Position numbers and translations under genes: made by a program
NCBI RefSeq assembly: GCF_016735695.1
Contig: NZ_JAERQD010000001.1
Location: 62,001-126,000, forward strand
Reading direction: 5' to 3'
From: Microvirga zambiensis WSM3693
GTDB lineage: Bacteria; Pseudomonadota; Alphaproteobacteria; Rhizobiales; Beijerinckiaceae
DNA length: 64,000 bases
The notes under the pieces: model-generated
The model's database searches: none
Told to the model about the DNA's origin: nothing
What the model saw: the letters and a program-made list of their open reading frames with translations, nothing else
Shown here: positions 9,274 to 17,501 of the stretch, one piece after another
How positions within the stretch are numbered: the first letter of the stretch is position 1
How the letters are laid out: every line of letters starts with the position of its first letter

Positions 9274-9957
9274 TCACTCCCGAAACGCGCCCTCCACCGG
9301 CGCCGACAATTCCGCATCGGCGGCGAGGATCTCGGCGATCACCTTCGCGAAGGCCGGACGCGCGCTGACCCGCGTATACCAGGAGGCCAGGGCGTCGTGG
9401 CCTTTGAGCGATGGACCACCGAGGCGGCGGGTCCAGAACACGGCCATGAAGACCGCGATGTCGGCGGCGGAGAAGGTGCCGCAGAGATAATCCCGGCCCT
9501 GCAGCTTCCGGTCGAGCTCGGCGAATTGGCCGGAAAGGACCGGCTCGGCCTCCCGTGCCTTCAGCTCCTGCGCGTCCCGGCGCGCGAGATCGTCGGGCTT
9601 CGGCTCGGTGCGATGCATCAGGAAGCGCAAGGGGGCGAGCATGACCTCGTCGGCGAAGAGGTCGAGCAATCGGCAGCGGGCGCGCTCCGCCGGTGCCTTC
9701 GGAAAGAGCGCCGGCTCGGGATAGGCATCCTCGAGATATTCCAGGATCAATGTCGAATCGTAGAGGGACAGATCGCCGTCGACGATGACCGGGACCTGTC
9801 CCTTGGGGTTGATCGCCATCACCTCCGGGTTCCGGGGGCTGTATCCCTTCGTCTGGGTGAACGGCACCAGGATCTGCTCGAAGGCGAGCCCCTTCTCGCG
9901 AAGCGCGATTTCGACCTTGCGCGAGAAGAGACTGACAGGTCCGGAATAAAGCTTCAT
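9274..9957 (-). CDS. Glutathione S-transferase family protein
   Basis: 227-residue cytosolic GST. The N-terminal thioredoxin-like domain begins MKLYSGPVSLFSRKVEIALREKG, with the cis-proline motif GQVPVIVDGDL and the glutathione-contact DSTLILEYLED; the C-terminal all-helical domain contains GTFSAADIAVF. An upstream extension to 10023 is open, but ATG 9957 gives the canonical N-terminus. The substrate is not predictable. It is followed by repeat DNA and lies on the same strand as the upstream DUF1127 gene. Confidence 0.85.
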   Translation of the reverse strand: MKLYSGPVSLFSRKVEIALREKGLAFEQILVPFTQTKGYSPRNPEVMAINPKGQVPVIVDGDLSLYDSTLILEYLEDAYPEPALFPKAPAERARCRLLDLFADEVMLAPLRFLMHRTEPKPDDLARRDAQELKAREAEPVLSGQFAELDRKLQGRDYLCGTFSAADIAVFMAVFWTRRLGGPSLKGHDALASWYTRVSARPAFAKVIAEILAADAELSAPVEGAFRE

Positions 9958-9976
9958 CGGGTCGGCTTTCGGGACT

Positions 9977-10216
9977 TCAGCGGCTGAAGGTGGTGGGCAG
10001 GTGATCCTGCCAGGAGGCAGCATTCAAGCCATCCACATCGGCCCGCGACAAGCCGATATCGGCCAGCGCCCTGTCGTCCATCTGGTAGAGTTCCTTCGAG
10101 CTCTTGCGCCGGTCGAGCCAGGATTCGAAGCGCAGGAGCAGCTCAAGCACGTTGTTCCGGTGCTCGCGGCGGGCAGCGTGGAGCCCAAGATTTGCTGAGG
10201 CATATCCGATCGCCAT
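9977..10216 (-). CDS. DUF1127 small protein
   Basis: 79-residue basic protein whose C-terminal half is a DUF1127 segment (RKSSKELYQMDDRALADIGLSRADV). Small DUF1127 proteins in alphaproteobacteria have been linked to RNA turnover and phosphate/carbon regulation; nothing here says which. Start at ATG 10216 with AGGAGA seven bases upstream. Divergent from the LysR gene at 10337; the 120-bp gap should hold both promoters. Confidence 0.8.
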   Translation of the reverse strand: MAIGYASANLGLHAARREHRNNVLELLLRFESWLDRRKSSKELYQMDDRALADIGLSRADVDGLNAASWQDHLPTTFSR

Positions 10217-10336
10217 GACAGGTCTCCTTGAATGGCTTTCCATTGAGGAGAAATGTGCTCCTGTGATAGGTTATAAGCAAACGAGAAGATCTTCAGTTCA
10301 GCCCAAGGAAAGCTTGGGCATCAGACCGGATCCGCC

Positions 10337-11266
10337 ATGTCCCGCCGCCGTCTTCCGCCACTCAATTCCTTACGCGCCTTCGAGGCCGCGGCGCGCCATC
10401 TGAACTTCGAGAAGGCCGGCGACGAAATCGCCGTGACGGCGAGCGCCGTGGGCCAGCAGGTGAAATCGCTCGAGGCCTGGCTCGGGCGGCCGCTCTTCCT
10501 GCGCCAGCCGAGCCGCGGCGTTGTGCTGACGCCGCTCGGCGAGCATTACGCCGCCTCGCTCTCCGACATTCTCGACCGGCTCGACGACGCGACGGCGCAG
10601 GCCCTGCGCTCCGACCGCTCCAGCGTGATCACGGTGAGCTCCATGCCGAGCTTCGCCGCCGGCTGGCTGATCCCTCGTCTCGGCTCGCTGAAGGCGCAGC
10701 ATCCGGATCTGGAGGTGCGGGTCTCCGTCGATACGCGGCTGACCGATTTCGCCCGCGAGGACGTGGATGTGGCGATCCGTTTCGGGCGCGGAAACTATCC
10801 CGGCCTGCGCTCGAACCTTCTAATGGAGGAGTATTTCTTCGCCGTCTGCAGCGCATCCCTGATGGGTGATTCGAAGCGGCCGCTGAACGAGCCCGCGGAT
10901 CTGCGCCATCACACGCTGCTGCACGAAGCTGTCGAGACCATCCCGGACTACACGACCTGGGATCGCTGGCTCGCATCCATCGGCGTGACGGGCATCGACA
11001 CCTCCCGAGGCCCGCGCTTCGCCCATACCTATCTCTGCCTGCAGGCGGCGGCCTCCGGCCAGGGCGTGGCGCTCGCCACCAACGTGCTGATCGGCGATTA
11101 CCTGCAGGCCGGCCGCCTGATCCAGCCCTTCCCGCAGCAGGTGAAGGGATCCTATCAATATTACGTCGTCTGCCCCGAGGCGACGGCCGACCGCCCGGCG
11201 CTCTCCGCGTTCCGGTCCTGGCTGCTGGCGGAGGCAAGGGCGCATGTGGAGGCGGCAAGGGTTTAA
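10337..11266 (+). CDS. LysR-family transcriptional regulator (GcvA-like)
   Basis: 309 residues: N-terminal winged helix MSRRRLPPLNSLRAFEAAAR with VTASAVGQQVKSLEAWLGRPLF, then a periplasmic-binding-like effector domain. The PPLNSLRAFEAAAR opening and the GRGNYPGLRS segment are typical of the GcvA/AmpR-like subgroup. It is divergent from the DUF1127/GST pair, which may be its targets. The effector is unknown. Confidence 0.88.
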   Translation: MSRRRLPPLNSLRAFEAAARHLNFEKAGDEIAVTASAVGQQVKSLEAWLGRPLFLRQPSRGVVLTPLGEHYAASLSDILDRLDDATAQALRSDRSSVITVSSMPSFAAGWLIPRLGSLKAQHPDLEVRVSVDTRLTDFAREDVDVAIRFGRGNYPGLRSNLLMEEYFFAVCSASLMGDSKRPLNEPADLRHHTLLHEAVETIPDYTTWDRWLASIGVTGIDTSRGPRFAHTYLCLQAAASGQGVALATNVLIGDYLQAGRLIQPFPQQVKGSYQYYVVCPEATADRPALSAFRSWLLAEARAHVEAARV

Positions 11267-11273
11267 TCCAACC

Positions 11274-11364
11274 CGTCATGGCCGGGCTTGTCCCGGCCAC
11301 CCACGTCTTTGGACCCCCAGCGCTGCAAAAGACGTGGGTCCCCGGGACAAGCCCGGGGATGACG
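11274..11364. repeat. Complete REP-like inverted repeat pair
   Basis: Two palindromes (GGCCGGGC-TTG-TCCCGGCC and CCCCGGGACAAGCCCGGGG) arranged head to head with outer CGTCATG/GATGACG ends. It starts 8 bp after the LysR stop codon and lies between convergent LysR and plsC, so it may act as a transcript 3' structure. Confidence 0.8.
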
Positions 11365-11394
11365 GCGGAGGCGACGCCATGACGAGTGTTGTGC

Positions 11395-12165
11395 TCACGC
11401 CGCCTTCAGCGCGCGCCGCACTTCCGATTCGGCGAACGCGGTCGCCTGCTTGCGGCTGCCGTTGAACGGGATCGGATCGCCCCAGGTCACGACCACGTCG
11501 AGGGGAACGCCGCGGATGAACAGTTTGAGATGGGGCCCAAGGTCCATGTCGCCGTACCAGGCGATGAAGGGGCGCTCGCGCCGGGTCACGGGCAGCCCGT
11601 TGCGGTTCGTATAGGCGATGGCGAGCGGCTGCAGGAATACGCGCTCGACACTGTCGTGCATCAGCGCGGTCTGGGCCGCGCCGACGAGGGATGAGCGGAA
11701 GGGCAGGAGCCGGTTGCCGTCGCTGGTGGTGCCCTCGGCGAACAGCACGATCGCCTCGCCTTTCACGAGGCGATGGGCGAGGGCGGCGTTGACCTCCGCC
11801 GTCGCCTTGCGGCGCTGGCGGTCGATGAAGACGGAGCGCTGCAGCCGCGCGAACAGGCCGACCACGGGCCAGCCTGCGACCTCCGATTTCGCGATGAACG
11901 AGAGCGGATGCAGCGAGCCGATCACGGGGATGTCGAGCCAGGAGACGTGGTTCGACACCACGATGGTCGGCGCGTCGGTGGGCGGCGTACCCCGCTCGAT
12001 CACGCGGACATTGAAGAGTTTGAGCAGAATCCGGTGAAACCACACCGGCAATACGTGCAGGACCGACGACCAGCCGAAATGCAGGGCGAGCATCTGCAGC
12101 GGAATGAGCACGAGGCTGCACAGGCCGAGCAGGAGCAGCCGGAAGACGGAGGCGATCTGCGTCAC
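11395..12165 (-). CDS. plsC: 1-acyl-sn-glycerol-3-phosphate acyltransferase
   Basis: Membrane-associated acyltransferase forming phosphatidic acid. Seen: an N-terminal hydrophobic helix (FRLLLLGLCSLVLIPLQMLA), the catalytic HX4D motif in VSNHVSWLDIPVIG and the substrate motif VLFAEGTTSDGN. It starts at GTG 12165, overlapping the fur stop by four bases, so it is translationally coupled to the iron/manganese regulator. 256 residues. It ends at the REP-like repeat. Confidence 0.9.
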   Translation of the reverse strand: MTQIASVFRLLLLGLCSLVLIPLQMLALHFGWSSVLHVLPVWFHRILLKLFNVRVIERGTPPTDAPTIVVSNHVSWLDIPVIGSLHPLSFIAKSEVAGWPVVGLFARLQRSVFIDRQRRKATAEVNAALAHRLVKGEAIVLFAEGTTSDGNRLLPFRSSLVGAAQTALMHDSVERVFLQPLAIAYTNRNGLPVTRRERPFIAWYGDMDLGPHLKLFIRGVPLDVVVTWGDPIPFNGSRKQATAFAESEVRRALKAA

Positions 12166-12617
12166 GCCTCGTCCCTGTCGAGGGGCACCGCATAGAGCTC
12201 GAGCCGGTGATAGACCACCTTGTAGCCGAGCCGCTTTGCGATCTCGTTCTGCAGCGCCTCGATCTCCTCGGAGCGGAACTCGATCACGGCTCCGGTCTCG
12301 AGATTGATGAGGTGATCGTGGTGCTCGCGCGCGGCCTGCTCGTAGCGCGAGCGGCCGTCGCGGAAATCGAGCCGCTCGAGAATGCCCTCGGTCTCGAACA
12401 GTTTCACCGTGCGATAGACCGTGGACAGCGAGATACGGTCGTCCACCACCGCGGCACGCCGGTGCAGCTCCACCACGTCCGGATGGTCTTCCGCCGCGTC
12501 GAGGATCTGCGCGATGATGCGGCGCTGGCCGGTCATGCGCAGGCCCTTGTTGCGGCAGGCGCGCTCGATGGCGTCCGACCGGCGCGGCTTGGCGGATGTC
12601 ATGTTGCGTGGGGCCAC
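12162..12617 (-). CDS. fur: Fur-family metalloregulator (Fur/Mur type)
   Basis: 151 residues. Winged-helix DNA-binding domain (MTGQRRIIAQIL ... SLSTVYRTVKLFETEGI) and a metal-sensing segment AREHHDHLINLETGAVIEF. In rhizobia the proteins of this type at the plsC-rimI-tsaB locus respond to manganese (Mur) rather than iron; which metal applies here cannot be decided from sequence. It lacks the CxxC structural zinc sites of enterobacterial Fur. Start GTG 12617 has AGGAG upstream; ATG 12602 is an alternative. Confidence 0.88.
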   Translation of the reverse strand: MAPRNMTSAKPRRSDAIERACRNKGLRMTGQRRIIAQILDAAEDHPDVVELHRRAAVVDDRISLSTVYRTVKLFETEGILERLDFRDGRSRYEQAAREHHDHLINLETGAVIEFRSEEIEALQNEIAKRLGYKVVYHRLELYAVPLDRDEA

Positions 12618-12657
12618 GGCTTACCTACTCCTCACCGAGGCTTATAGGGGACACGGG

Positions 12658-13143
12658 CTAGAGGGCCAAGGCCATGGTCAGCGCCGCGACCCTCGTTCCG
12701 TCGGGCTTGCGGTAATAGCCCTCGCGGCGTCCGGTCTCCGCGAAGCGCAGGCGGCGATAGAGCGCGATCGCAGGCAGGTTGCCTTCCTCGACCTCGAGAT
12801 GCACGCGGGCAACACCCTTGCGCGAGAGCGCGTCGAGATGGTGCGCAAGGAGCGGGCGTGAATGGCCCCTGCCCCGCGCCTCGGGAGCGACGGCGACCGT
12901 GATGATCTCTGCCTCGTCGAGCACGATCCGCGACAGGACGAAGCCCGCCGGCTTGGACGCGCGTCCGAGAAAGAGCCCGTCGGCGAGGACGCCGCGTTCT
13001 CCGAGCAGACGCTCGAAGTCGAGGGTGCTCCAGCCGCGGGAGAAGGCGGAGGCATGGATGGCGGCAAGCCGCGCGGCGGCCTCGGTGCCCAGAGCCGCGC
13101 AGCGCGGGGCGGGCGGATGGATGAACCGGTCGAGAATGCTCAT
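12658..13143 (-). CDS. rimI: Ribosomal protein S18-alanine N-acetyltransferase RimI
   Basis: 161-residue GNAT acetyltransferase with the acetyl-CoA loop VAPEARGRGHSRPLL (RxxGxG/A) and HLEVEEGNLPAIALYRRLRF, the signature of RimI. It may acetylate S18 or other N-termini. It follows tsaB by 10 bp, the standard tsaB-rimI-fur arrangement. Confidence 0.88.
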   Translation of the reverse strand: MSILDRFIHPPAPRCAALGTEAAARLAAIHASAFSRGWSTLDFERLLGERGVLADGLFLGRASKPAGFVLSRIVLDEAEIITVAVAPEARGRGHSRPLLAHHLDALSRKGVARVHLEVEEGNLPAIALYRRLRFAETGRREGYYRKPDGTRVAALTMALAL

Positions 13144-13153
13144 TGCGAGATTC

Positions 13154-13837
13154 TCATTGCCGGGCGATTCGGGCCCCGTCCTGCGGCTTGGCGTCGGGCT
13201 CGCGCAGATAGAGCGGCTTCGGCAGGGCCTGATTCGGATCGGCGAGGGCGCCTAGCCGCGCGACCCAGCCGATATCGGGAAAGCCCGACACTTCGCCGAT
13301 ATGGGCCTCGACACCCTGTGCCCTCGCCTCGGCGGCGAGCATCGCAGCCGCCGATCCGGCGACGAGGATCGGGCCGGAGCCGAGAAGGCGGATCGCCTCG
13401 CGATAGGTCATGAGTCCCGGCGGAATGATGGTGCGTCCGCCGGCGGCGATGGCCTGGATGTAGATATGGCCGTGCTTGGCATCGATGGCGGCGGTGAAGA
13501 GCCCGCGCCGGTCGCCGACCATGAGGGGCGCGAGAAAGGCCGAGAGCGTCGCGACCCCGACCACCGGGATGCCGGCGGCAAGACCGATGCCCCGCGCGGC
13601 GCTGATGCCGACCCTGAGGCCCGTATAGCTGCCGGGGCCGACCGTGACGGCGACCCGGTCCAGCCCCTCGAAGCCGCCCTCGACCTGCGCGGAAAGCCGG
13701 TCGAGCAGCGGCATAAGGGCCTCCGCATGGCCGCGCTCCATGGGAATGGTCTCGGCCGCCAGCGGCACGGGCTCTCCCGCCTGGAGAATGCAGGCCGAGC
13801 AGGCGCCGAGGGCGGTATCGATGGCAAGGACACGCAA
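13154..13837 (-). CDS. tsaB: tRNA threonylcarbamoyladenosine biosynthesis protein TsaB
   Basis: 227-residue ASKHA-fold protein that scaffolds TsaD in t6A37 synthesis. Begins MRVLAIDTALGACSACI, with HAEALMPLLDRL and the conserved VTVGPGSYTGLRVGISAARGIGLA. The N-terminal domain is complete; the C-terminal part is variable as usual. First gene of the tsaB-rimI-fur-plsC run. Confidence 0.92.
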   Translation of the reverse strand: MRVLAIDTALGACSACILQAGEPVPLAAETIPMERGHAEALMPLLDRLSAQVEGGFEGLDRVAVTVGPGSYTGLRVGISAARGIGLAAGIPVVGVATLSAFLAPLMVGDRRGLFTAAIDAKHGHIYIQAIAAGGRTIIPPGLMTYREAIRLLGSGPILVAGSAAAMLAAEARAQGVEAHIGEVSGFPDIGWVARLGALADPNQALPKPLYLREPDAKPQDGARIARQ

Positions 13838-13937
13838 GCTTCGTCTCCGTCAGGTCTCCGTTTCTTTAGAGCAGGTAGCGCGGGAAAGGGAACCCGGAAA
13901 TCGGGCCTCGGCACGTGAGCCTCGCTGCTCCCTCCGC

Positions 13938-14027
13938 CGTCATGGCCGGGCTTGTCCCGGCCACCCACGTCTTAGCAGCGCTGCGGTTCCCAAGACGTGG
14001 GTCCCCGGGACGAGCCCGGGGATGACG
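13938..14027. repeat. REP-like inverted repeat pair
   Basis: Same family and organisation as at 11274-11364: two GC-rich palindromes joined by CACGTCTT..AAGACGTG and bounded by CGTCATGG and GGATGACG. Lies upstream of tsaB and downstream of the VOC gene. Confidence 0.8.
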
Positions 14028-14088
14028 TCGGTGGGTGGGATGGACGGTGGGAGGATAACGTCAGCGGTGAGGTTGCAGATGTCGTGCC

Positions 14089-14517
14089 TCAGCCCTGCGG
14101 CAAAGCGCTCGCCTCATATTGTGCCGCGAATTCCGCGCTCGGTGGGATCGGCTTGATCACGTCGATCAGCACGCCGTTAGGGTCGCTGGTGATGAAATGG
14201 CGCTGGCCGAAGGGCTCGTCGCGAAGCGGGATCAGGATCGGCAGACCGGCCGCCTGTACCTCCCGGTAGAGGGCGTCCGGATCCTCGATCTCGAAGTTCA
14301 GGATCATCCCGGCGGCGGGGCGCCGGGCCTGTGGCGGGATCGTGTCGTGTTCGCTGTCGAGGATCGCCAGATTGACGGATTCGTCGCCGGCGAACTGAAG
14401 ATGCACGTACCAGTCGCTGCTGAAGGCGGGCCGGAAGCCGAAATGCGCTTCATAGAAGGCGGCGGTGCCGGCCACGTCGCCGGTCAGGATCACCGGGTAA
14501 TAGCTCGTAATCTTCAT
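14089..14517 (-). CDS. VOC (glyoxalase/bleomycin-resistance-like) family protein
   Basis: 142 residues with the two beta-alpha-beta-beta-beta modules of vicinal-oxygen-chelate proteins: [19 protein letters not shown] and the C-terminal [19 protein letters not shown] with a metal-binding position. The reaction is unknown. It is transcribed divergently from a TetR-type gene across a palindromic operator, so it is very probably the TetR target. Confidence 0.8.
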   Translation of the reverse strand: MKITSYYPVILTGDVAGTAAFYEAHFGFRPAFSSDWYVHLQFAGDESVNLAILDSEHDTIPPQARRPAAGMILNFEIEDPDALYREVQAAGLPILIPLRDEPFGQRHFITSDPNGVLIDVIKPIPPSAEFAAQYEASALPQG

Positions 14518-14542
14518 CCCTGTTCAACCTCCGCCATTTGAC

Positions 14543-14585
14543 ATACATTCTGCATGTTTCTGGCAAATAACATACAGGCTGTATG
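14543..14585. promoter_or_regulatory. Probable TetR operators between the VOC and TetR genes
   Basis: CATACAGGCTGTATG at 14571-14585 is a perfect palindrome around a central G, ending one base before the tetR start codon. A weaker copy, CATACATTCTGCATG, lies at 14542-14556. TTGACA at 14538-14543 could be a -35 box. Two half-similar palindromes in a divergent promoter fit autorepression plus control of the VOC gene. Confidence 0.65.
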
Positions 14586-14586
14586 T

Positions 14587-15171
14587 ATGCAACCAAGGCG
14601 AACCAATCCCGAGAGGGCGGAGGCGACCAGGGCAGCCCTGCTCGAGGCCGCGCGGGCGCTTTTCGTCGAGAAGGGCTATGCCAAAACCTCTACGCCGGAG
14701 ATCGTCGAGGCGGCCAAGGTGACGCGCGGGGCGCTCTATCACCACTTCGCCGACAAGCCCGATCTGTTCCGTGCCGTGCTGGAACGGGAGGCCCAGGCGG
14801 TGGCCGACGAGATCGAGGCGGCCGCGTCTCCAGGTCCGGCGCCGCGCGCGGCCGTCATCGCCGGAAGCCTCGCCTATCTCGACGCCATGTCCGTTCCGGG
14901 ACGGACGCGGCTGCTTCTCGTCGATGGCCCGGCCGTGCTCGGACCATCGGAAATCGCCTCCATCGACGAGGCCCATGCCGCGCGAAGCCTGCGCGAAGGG
15001 CTGGAAGCAGCGTTAGGGCCTAAACCGCGCGCCTTTTCCATTCCGGCCATGACCGCTCTACTGTCCGCGGCCTTCGACCGGGCGGCGCTCGCCATCGAGG
15101 CGGGCTCCGATCCGGCAGCATTCAGGTCGGCTATGATCAGTCTCGTCGAGCGGGTCGTGCCGCCCGCGTGA
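14587..15171 (+). CDS. TetR/AcrR-family repressor
   Basis: 194 residues. N-terminal TetR helix-turn-helix: RAALLEAARALFVEKGYAKT, STPEIVEAAKVTRGALYHHFADKPDLFRAVLE. The C-terminal ligand domain has no assigned effector. ATG 14587 is chosen over the upstream in-frame TTG at 14554 because the longer form would read through the operator. The operator palindrome ends one base before this ATG and occupies the Shine-Dalgarno region, so the mRNA leader is very short or the message leaderless. Confidence 0.87.
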   Translation: MQPRRTNPERAEATRAALLEAARALFVEKGYAKTSTPEIVEAAKVTRGALYHHFADKPDLFRAVLEREAQAVADEIEAAASPGPAPRAAVIAGSLAYLDAMSVPGRTRLLLVDGPAVLGPSEIASIDEAHAARSLREGLEAALGPKPRAFSIPAMTALLSAAFDRAALAIEAGSDPAAFRSAMISLVERVVPPA

Positions 15172-15203
15172 GGGATATTCTGACGATCCAGGTCTACCTC
15201 CAA

Positions 15204-15309
15204 CCTCATCCTGAGGAGCAGCGCAGCTGCGTCTCGAAGGAGGATCCAGCGCACACTGGAGGCGCCCTCGTCCTTCGAGACGCCGCCTACGGCGGCCCTC
15301 AGGATGAGG
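15204..15309. repeat. Long imperfect palindrome (CCTCATCCTGAGG family)
   Basis: The outer arms CCTCATCCTGAGG and CCTCAGGATGAGG, with inner arms GTCTCGAAGGA/TCCTTCGAGAC, form a hairpin of about 106 nt between convergent tetR and the nitroreductase gene. This is a third dispersed repeat family, of a kind widely seen in Hyphomicrobiales. Confidence 0.75.
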
Positions 15310-15340
15310 GCTTAGGGCGATGCAGATTTGAGCCGAATTT

Positions 15341-15931
15341 TCACGCGACCGTGCAGAAATCCTCGAATGCGAGGCGCGGCTGGCGCTCATGGAGCTTTTC
15401 CGGAATGCCGTAGCCGAGATTGATCAGAAAATTCGACTTGTACCGGCCGCCGGGGAAGAAGGCCTCGTCGACGCCCCGGCGGTCGAACCCGCCCATGGGG
15501 CCGCAATCGAGCCCAAGCGACCGAGCCGCCATGATGAGATAGGCGCCCTGCAGGCACGAGCCCTGGAACCCGGCCCGCTCGATCGCGTCGGGCTTGCCGG
15601 CGAACCAGCTGCGGGCATCCGGGCTGTTCGGGGCGAGGTAGAACAGTTTTTCGTAGAACTCCGTGTCGTAGGCGACGATCACGGTCGCCGGTGCGCTCAT
15701 GGTCTGGCGCAGATTGCCTTCGTCGAGATGCGGCCGAAGCTTCTCCTTGGCTTGAGGAGACACCACGAAGACGAAGCGGCCGGGGCAGGAATTGGCGCTC
15801 GTCGGGCCCATTTTCGCAAGCTCGGCGACCTCGCGCAGGGTTGCTTCCGGGATCGCTCGGTCCTGCCACCAGCGATGAGTGCGGGCGTCGCGGAAAAGCC
15901 GGTCGAGGACGGCATCGGGCAGGGCGGACAA
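15341..15931 (-). CDS. RutE-like malonic semialdehyde reductase / nitroreductase
   Basis: 196-residue FMN-dependent nitroreductase-fold protein. Seen: DRLFRDARTHRWWQDRAIP, KMGPTSANSCPGRFVFV, GSCLQGAYLIMAARSLGLDCGPMGGFD and FLINLGYG, matching the RutE/HadB-type group that reduces malonic semialdehyde. No other rut pyrimidine-degradation genes are nearby, so the physiological substrate is uncertain. Same strand as nfuA, but a terminator lies between them. Confidence 0.85.
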   Translation of the reverse strand: MSALPDAVLDRLFRDARTHRWWQDRAIPEATLREVAELAKMGPTSANSCPGRFVFVVSPQAKEKLRPHLDEGNLRQTMSAPATVIVAYDTEFYEKLFYLAPNSPDARSWFAGKPDAIERAGFQGSCLQGAYLIMAARSLGLDCGPMGGFDRRGVDEAFFPGGRYKSNFLINLGYGIPEKLHERQPRLAFEDFCTVA

Positions 15932-15946
15932 CAGGCGAACTCCAAA

Positions 15947-15977
15947 GAAAAAGCGCGGCTCGAAAGGGGCCGCGCTT
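15947..15977 (-). terminator. Rho-independent terminator after nfuA
   Basis: On the minus strand: nine-pair stem AAGCGCGGC/GCCGCGCTT (15951-15977) with an eight-base loop, followed by TTTTTC. It lies between the nfuA stop and the nitroreductase start. Confidence 0.8.
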
Positions 15978-16015
15978 CGATAGCTGAAACCTCAGGCGTG
16001 AATCAAACCTGGAGG

Positions 16016-16576
16016 TTAAACCGCCTGCACCTCGCGCACGTCCGGCAGGAAGTGGCGCAGCAGGTTCTGGATGCCGTGGCGCAGGGTCGCCGTCGAGGAC
16101 GGGCAGCCCGAGCAGGCGCCCTTCATGACGAGATAGACGGTGCCGTCCTTGAAGCCGCGGAAGGTGATATCGCCGCCGTCGCCGGCCACCGCCGGGCGGA
16201 TGCGGGTCTCGAGCAGCTCCTTGATGGTCTCCACCGTCGAGGCGTCCTCGGGGTCGAAGAACTCCTCGCCATCCTCTTCCGTGGCGCCGTAGCCGTTGGC
16301 GAAGAGCGGCGCGCCGGTCATGAAATGCTCCATGATCCCGCCGAGGATGGCGGGCTTCAGGTGCTGCCACTCGCCATCCGCCTTGGTCACGGTGACGAAA
16401 TCGTAGCCGAAGAAGACGCCAGTGACGCCCGGAACGGCGAAAAGGCGCTGCGCCAGGGGCGAGACCTCGCCCTGTTCGGGCGTCTTCGCCTCGAAGGTTC
16501 CTTCGGGCATGACCACGCGGCCGGGCAGGAATTTCAGGGTTGCAGGATTGGGGGTGGCTTCGGTCTGGATGAACAT
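16016..16576 (-). CDS. nfuA: NfuA/NifU-like Fe-S cluster carrier
   Basis: 186 residues. N-terminal NFU1 scaffold domain (MFIQTEATPNPATLKFLPG, with FFGYDFVTVTK) and C-terminal NifU domain with the cluster-binding CxxC in KGACSGCPSST. It delivers 4Fe-4S clusters to apoproteins such as MiaB-type radical-SAM enzymes. A palindrome matching the Irr iron control element lies 47-63 bp upstream of the start, indicating iron-dependent control. Confidence 0.92.
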   Translation of the reverse strand: MFIQTEATPNPATLKFLPGRVVMPEGTFEAKTPEQGEVSPLAQRLFAVPGVTGVFFGYDFVTVTKADGEWQHLKPAILGGIMEHFMTGAPLFANGYGATEEDGEEFFDPEDASTVETIKELLETRIRPAVAGDGGDITFRGFKDGTVYLVMKGACSGCPSSTATLRHGIQNLLRHFLPDVREVQAV

Positions 16577-16622
16577 CGCTTCGAGATCCTCTGCGCCGGT
16601 TCAAGGCCGGCCGAGCATGGGT

Positions 16623-16639
16623 GTTAGAATCGTTCTAAC
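16623..16639. promoter_or_regulatory. Iron control element (Irr box) candidate upstream of nfuA
   Basis: GTTAGAATCGTTCTAAC: perfect seven-base arms around TCG. The core TTAGAA-N3-TTCTAA matches the ICE sequence bound by Irr in rhizobia and related bacteria. An Irr protein is encoded at 27237 in this window. Confidence 0.65.
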
Positions 16640-16760
16640 AGGTTCCGGTCTCAATGTGGAATGGATCGGGGTGGATTCCAAGGGGAGAACGTATTCACTC
16701 GCGTCAAGGCCGGGGTCGCATGGCGGGATCCGGACTCGGGTGACGAATGTGGCGCGATTT

Positions 16761-16913
16761 CCCTCCCCCTTGCGGGGAGGGGTAGGGGTAGGGGTGGTTC
16801 GACGGGATGAGTGTTGAACAGATGAGGCTGTAGCAGCTTTCATGCTTTCGATGAGGTGCGGAGCTTCGACTTTGCGACCCCCACCCTCGATCCCTCCCCG
16901 CAAGGGGGAGGGA
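16761..16913. repeat. Inverted pair of CCCTCCCCCTTGCGGGGAGGG repeats
   Basis: The copies at 16761-16797 and 16878-16913 are in opposite orientation, about 80 bp apart, between nfuA and the stress-protein gene. Each copy can itself fold (CTCCCC..GGGGAG). This is a fourth dispersed repeat family. The rest of 16577-16921 shows no gene. Confidence 0.7.
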
Positions 16914-16921
16914 AGGACGCC

Positions 16922-17419
16922 TCAACCCGCCAGCGCGTCGATCTCTTCGTCCGACAGGCTGCCCGGCACGATGACGATGGGGACGGGGAAGGAGGCGGCG
17001 GCCTTGCCGGCCAGCGTCGAGACCAGGGGGCCGGGTCCCTCCTTGCCGCTGCCGGCGGCAAGCACAAGGAAGGAGATGTCCTCGTCCTCGTTGATGAGCT
17101 TGATGATCTCGTCGGCCCGGTTTCCCACACGGATCGCCTGTTCCGGCTCGACGCCCGCGGCGCTGCGGGCCTCGCGGGCGGCGGCATCGAGCCGCTTCTG
17201 CGCCTCTTCGCTCGCCTCCTCGATCATCGCTTCGCCGACGCCGATCCACTCGAAATTGTCCGGCGGATCCACCACGGCGAGCATGACCAGGCTCGCACCA
17301 GTGCGCGCTGTTCGCCTTGAGGCGAAATGCACTGCGCGGGCACATTCCGGGGTCTGGTCGATGACCACCATGAATTTCGGCCGGTGGCCGGATTCGAAGG
17401 ATCGGCGCTTGCCGCTCAC
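16922..17419 (-). CDS. Universal stress protein (UspA) family
   Basis: 165 residues. FMVVIDQTPECARAVHFASRRA-like opening (beta1-alpha1), VGNRADEIIKLI and a C-terminal nucleotide-binding segment. The expected G-x2-G-x9-G(S/T) is represented by AGSGKEGPGPLVSTLAGKAA. The open frame extends upstream to 17473; GTG 17419 has AGGAG eight bases upstream and is the better start. Downstream of trpS on the same strand. Confidence 0.8.
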   Translation of the reverse strand: MSGKRRSFESGHRPKFMVVIDQTPECARAVHFASRRTARTGASLVMLAVVDPPDNFEWIGVGEAMIEEASEEAQKRLDAAAREARSAAGVEPEQAIRVGNRADEIIKLINEDEDISFLVLAAGSGKEGPGPLVSTLAGKAAASFPVPIVIVPGSLSDEEIDALAG

Positions 17420-17501
17420 AGCACGCTCTCCTGCATCGGGACAGATGCTGCCCTGCCCTGAGGGCAAGAGCAAGCCCAGGCATCAGCAGCATTTTTAGGC
17501 A

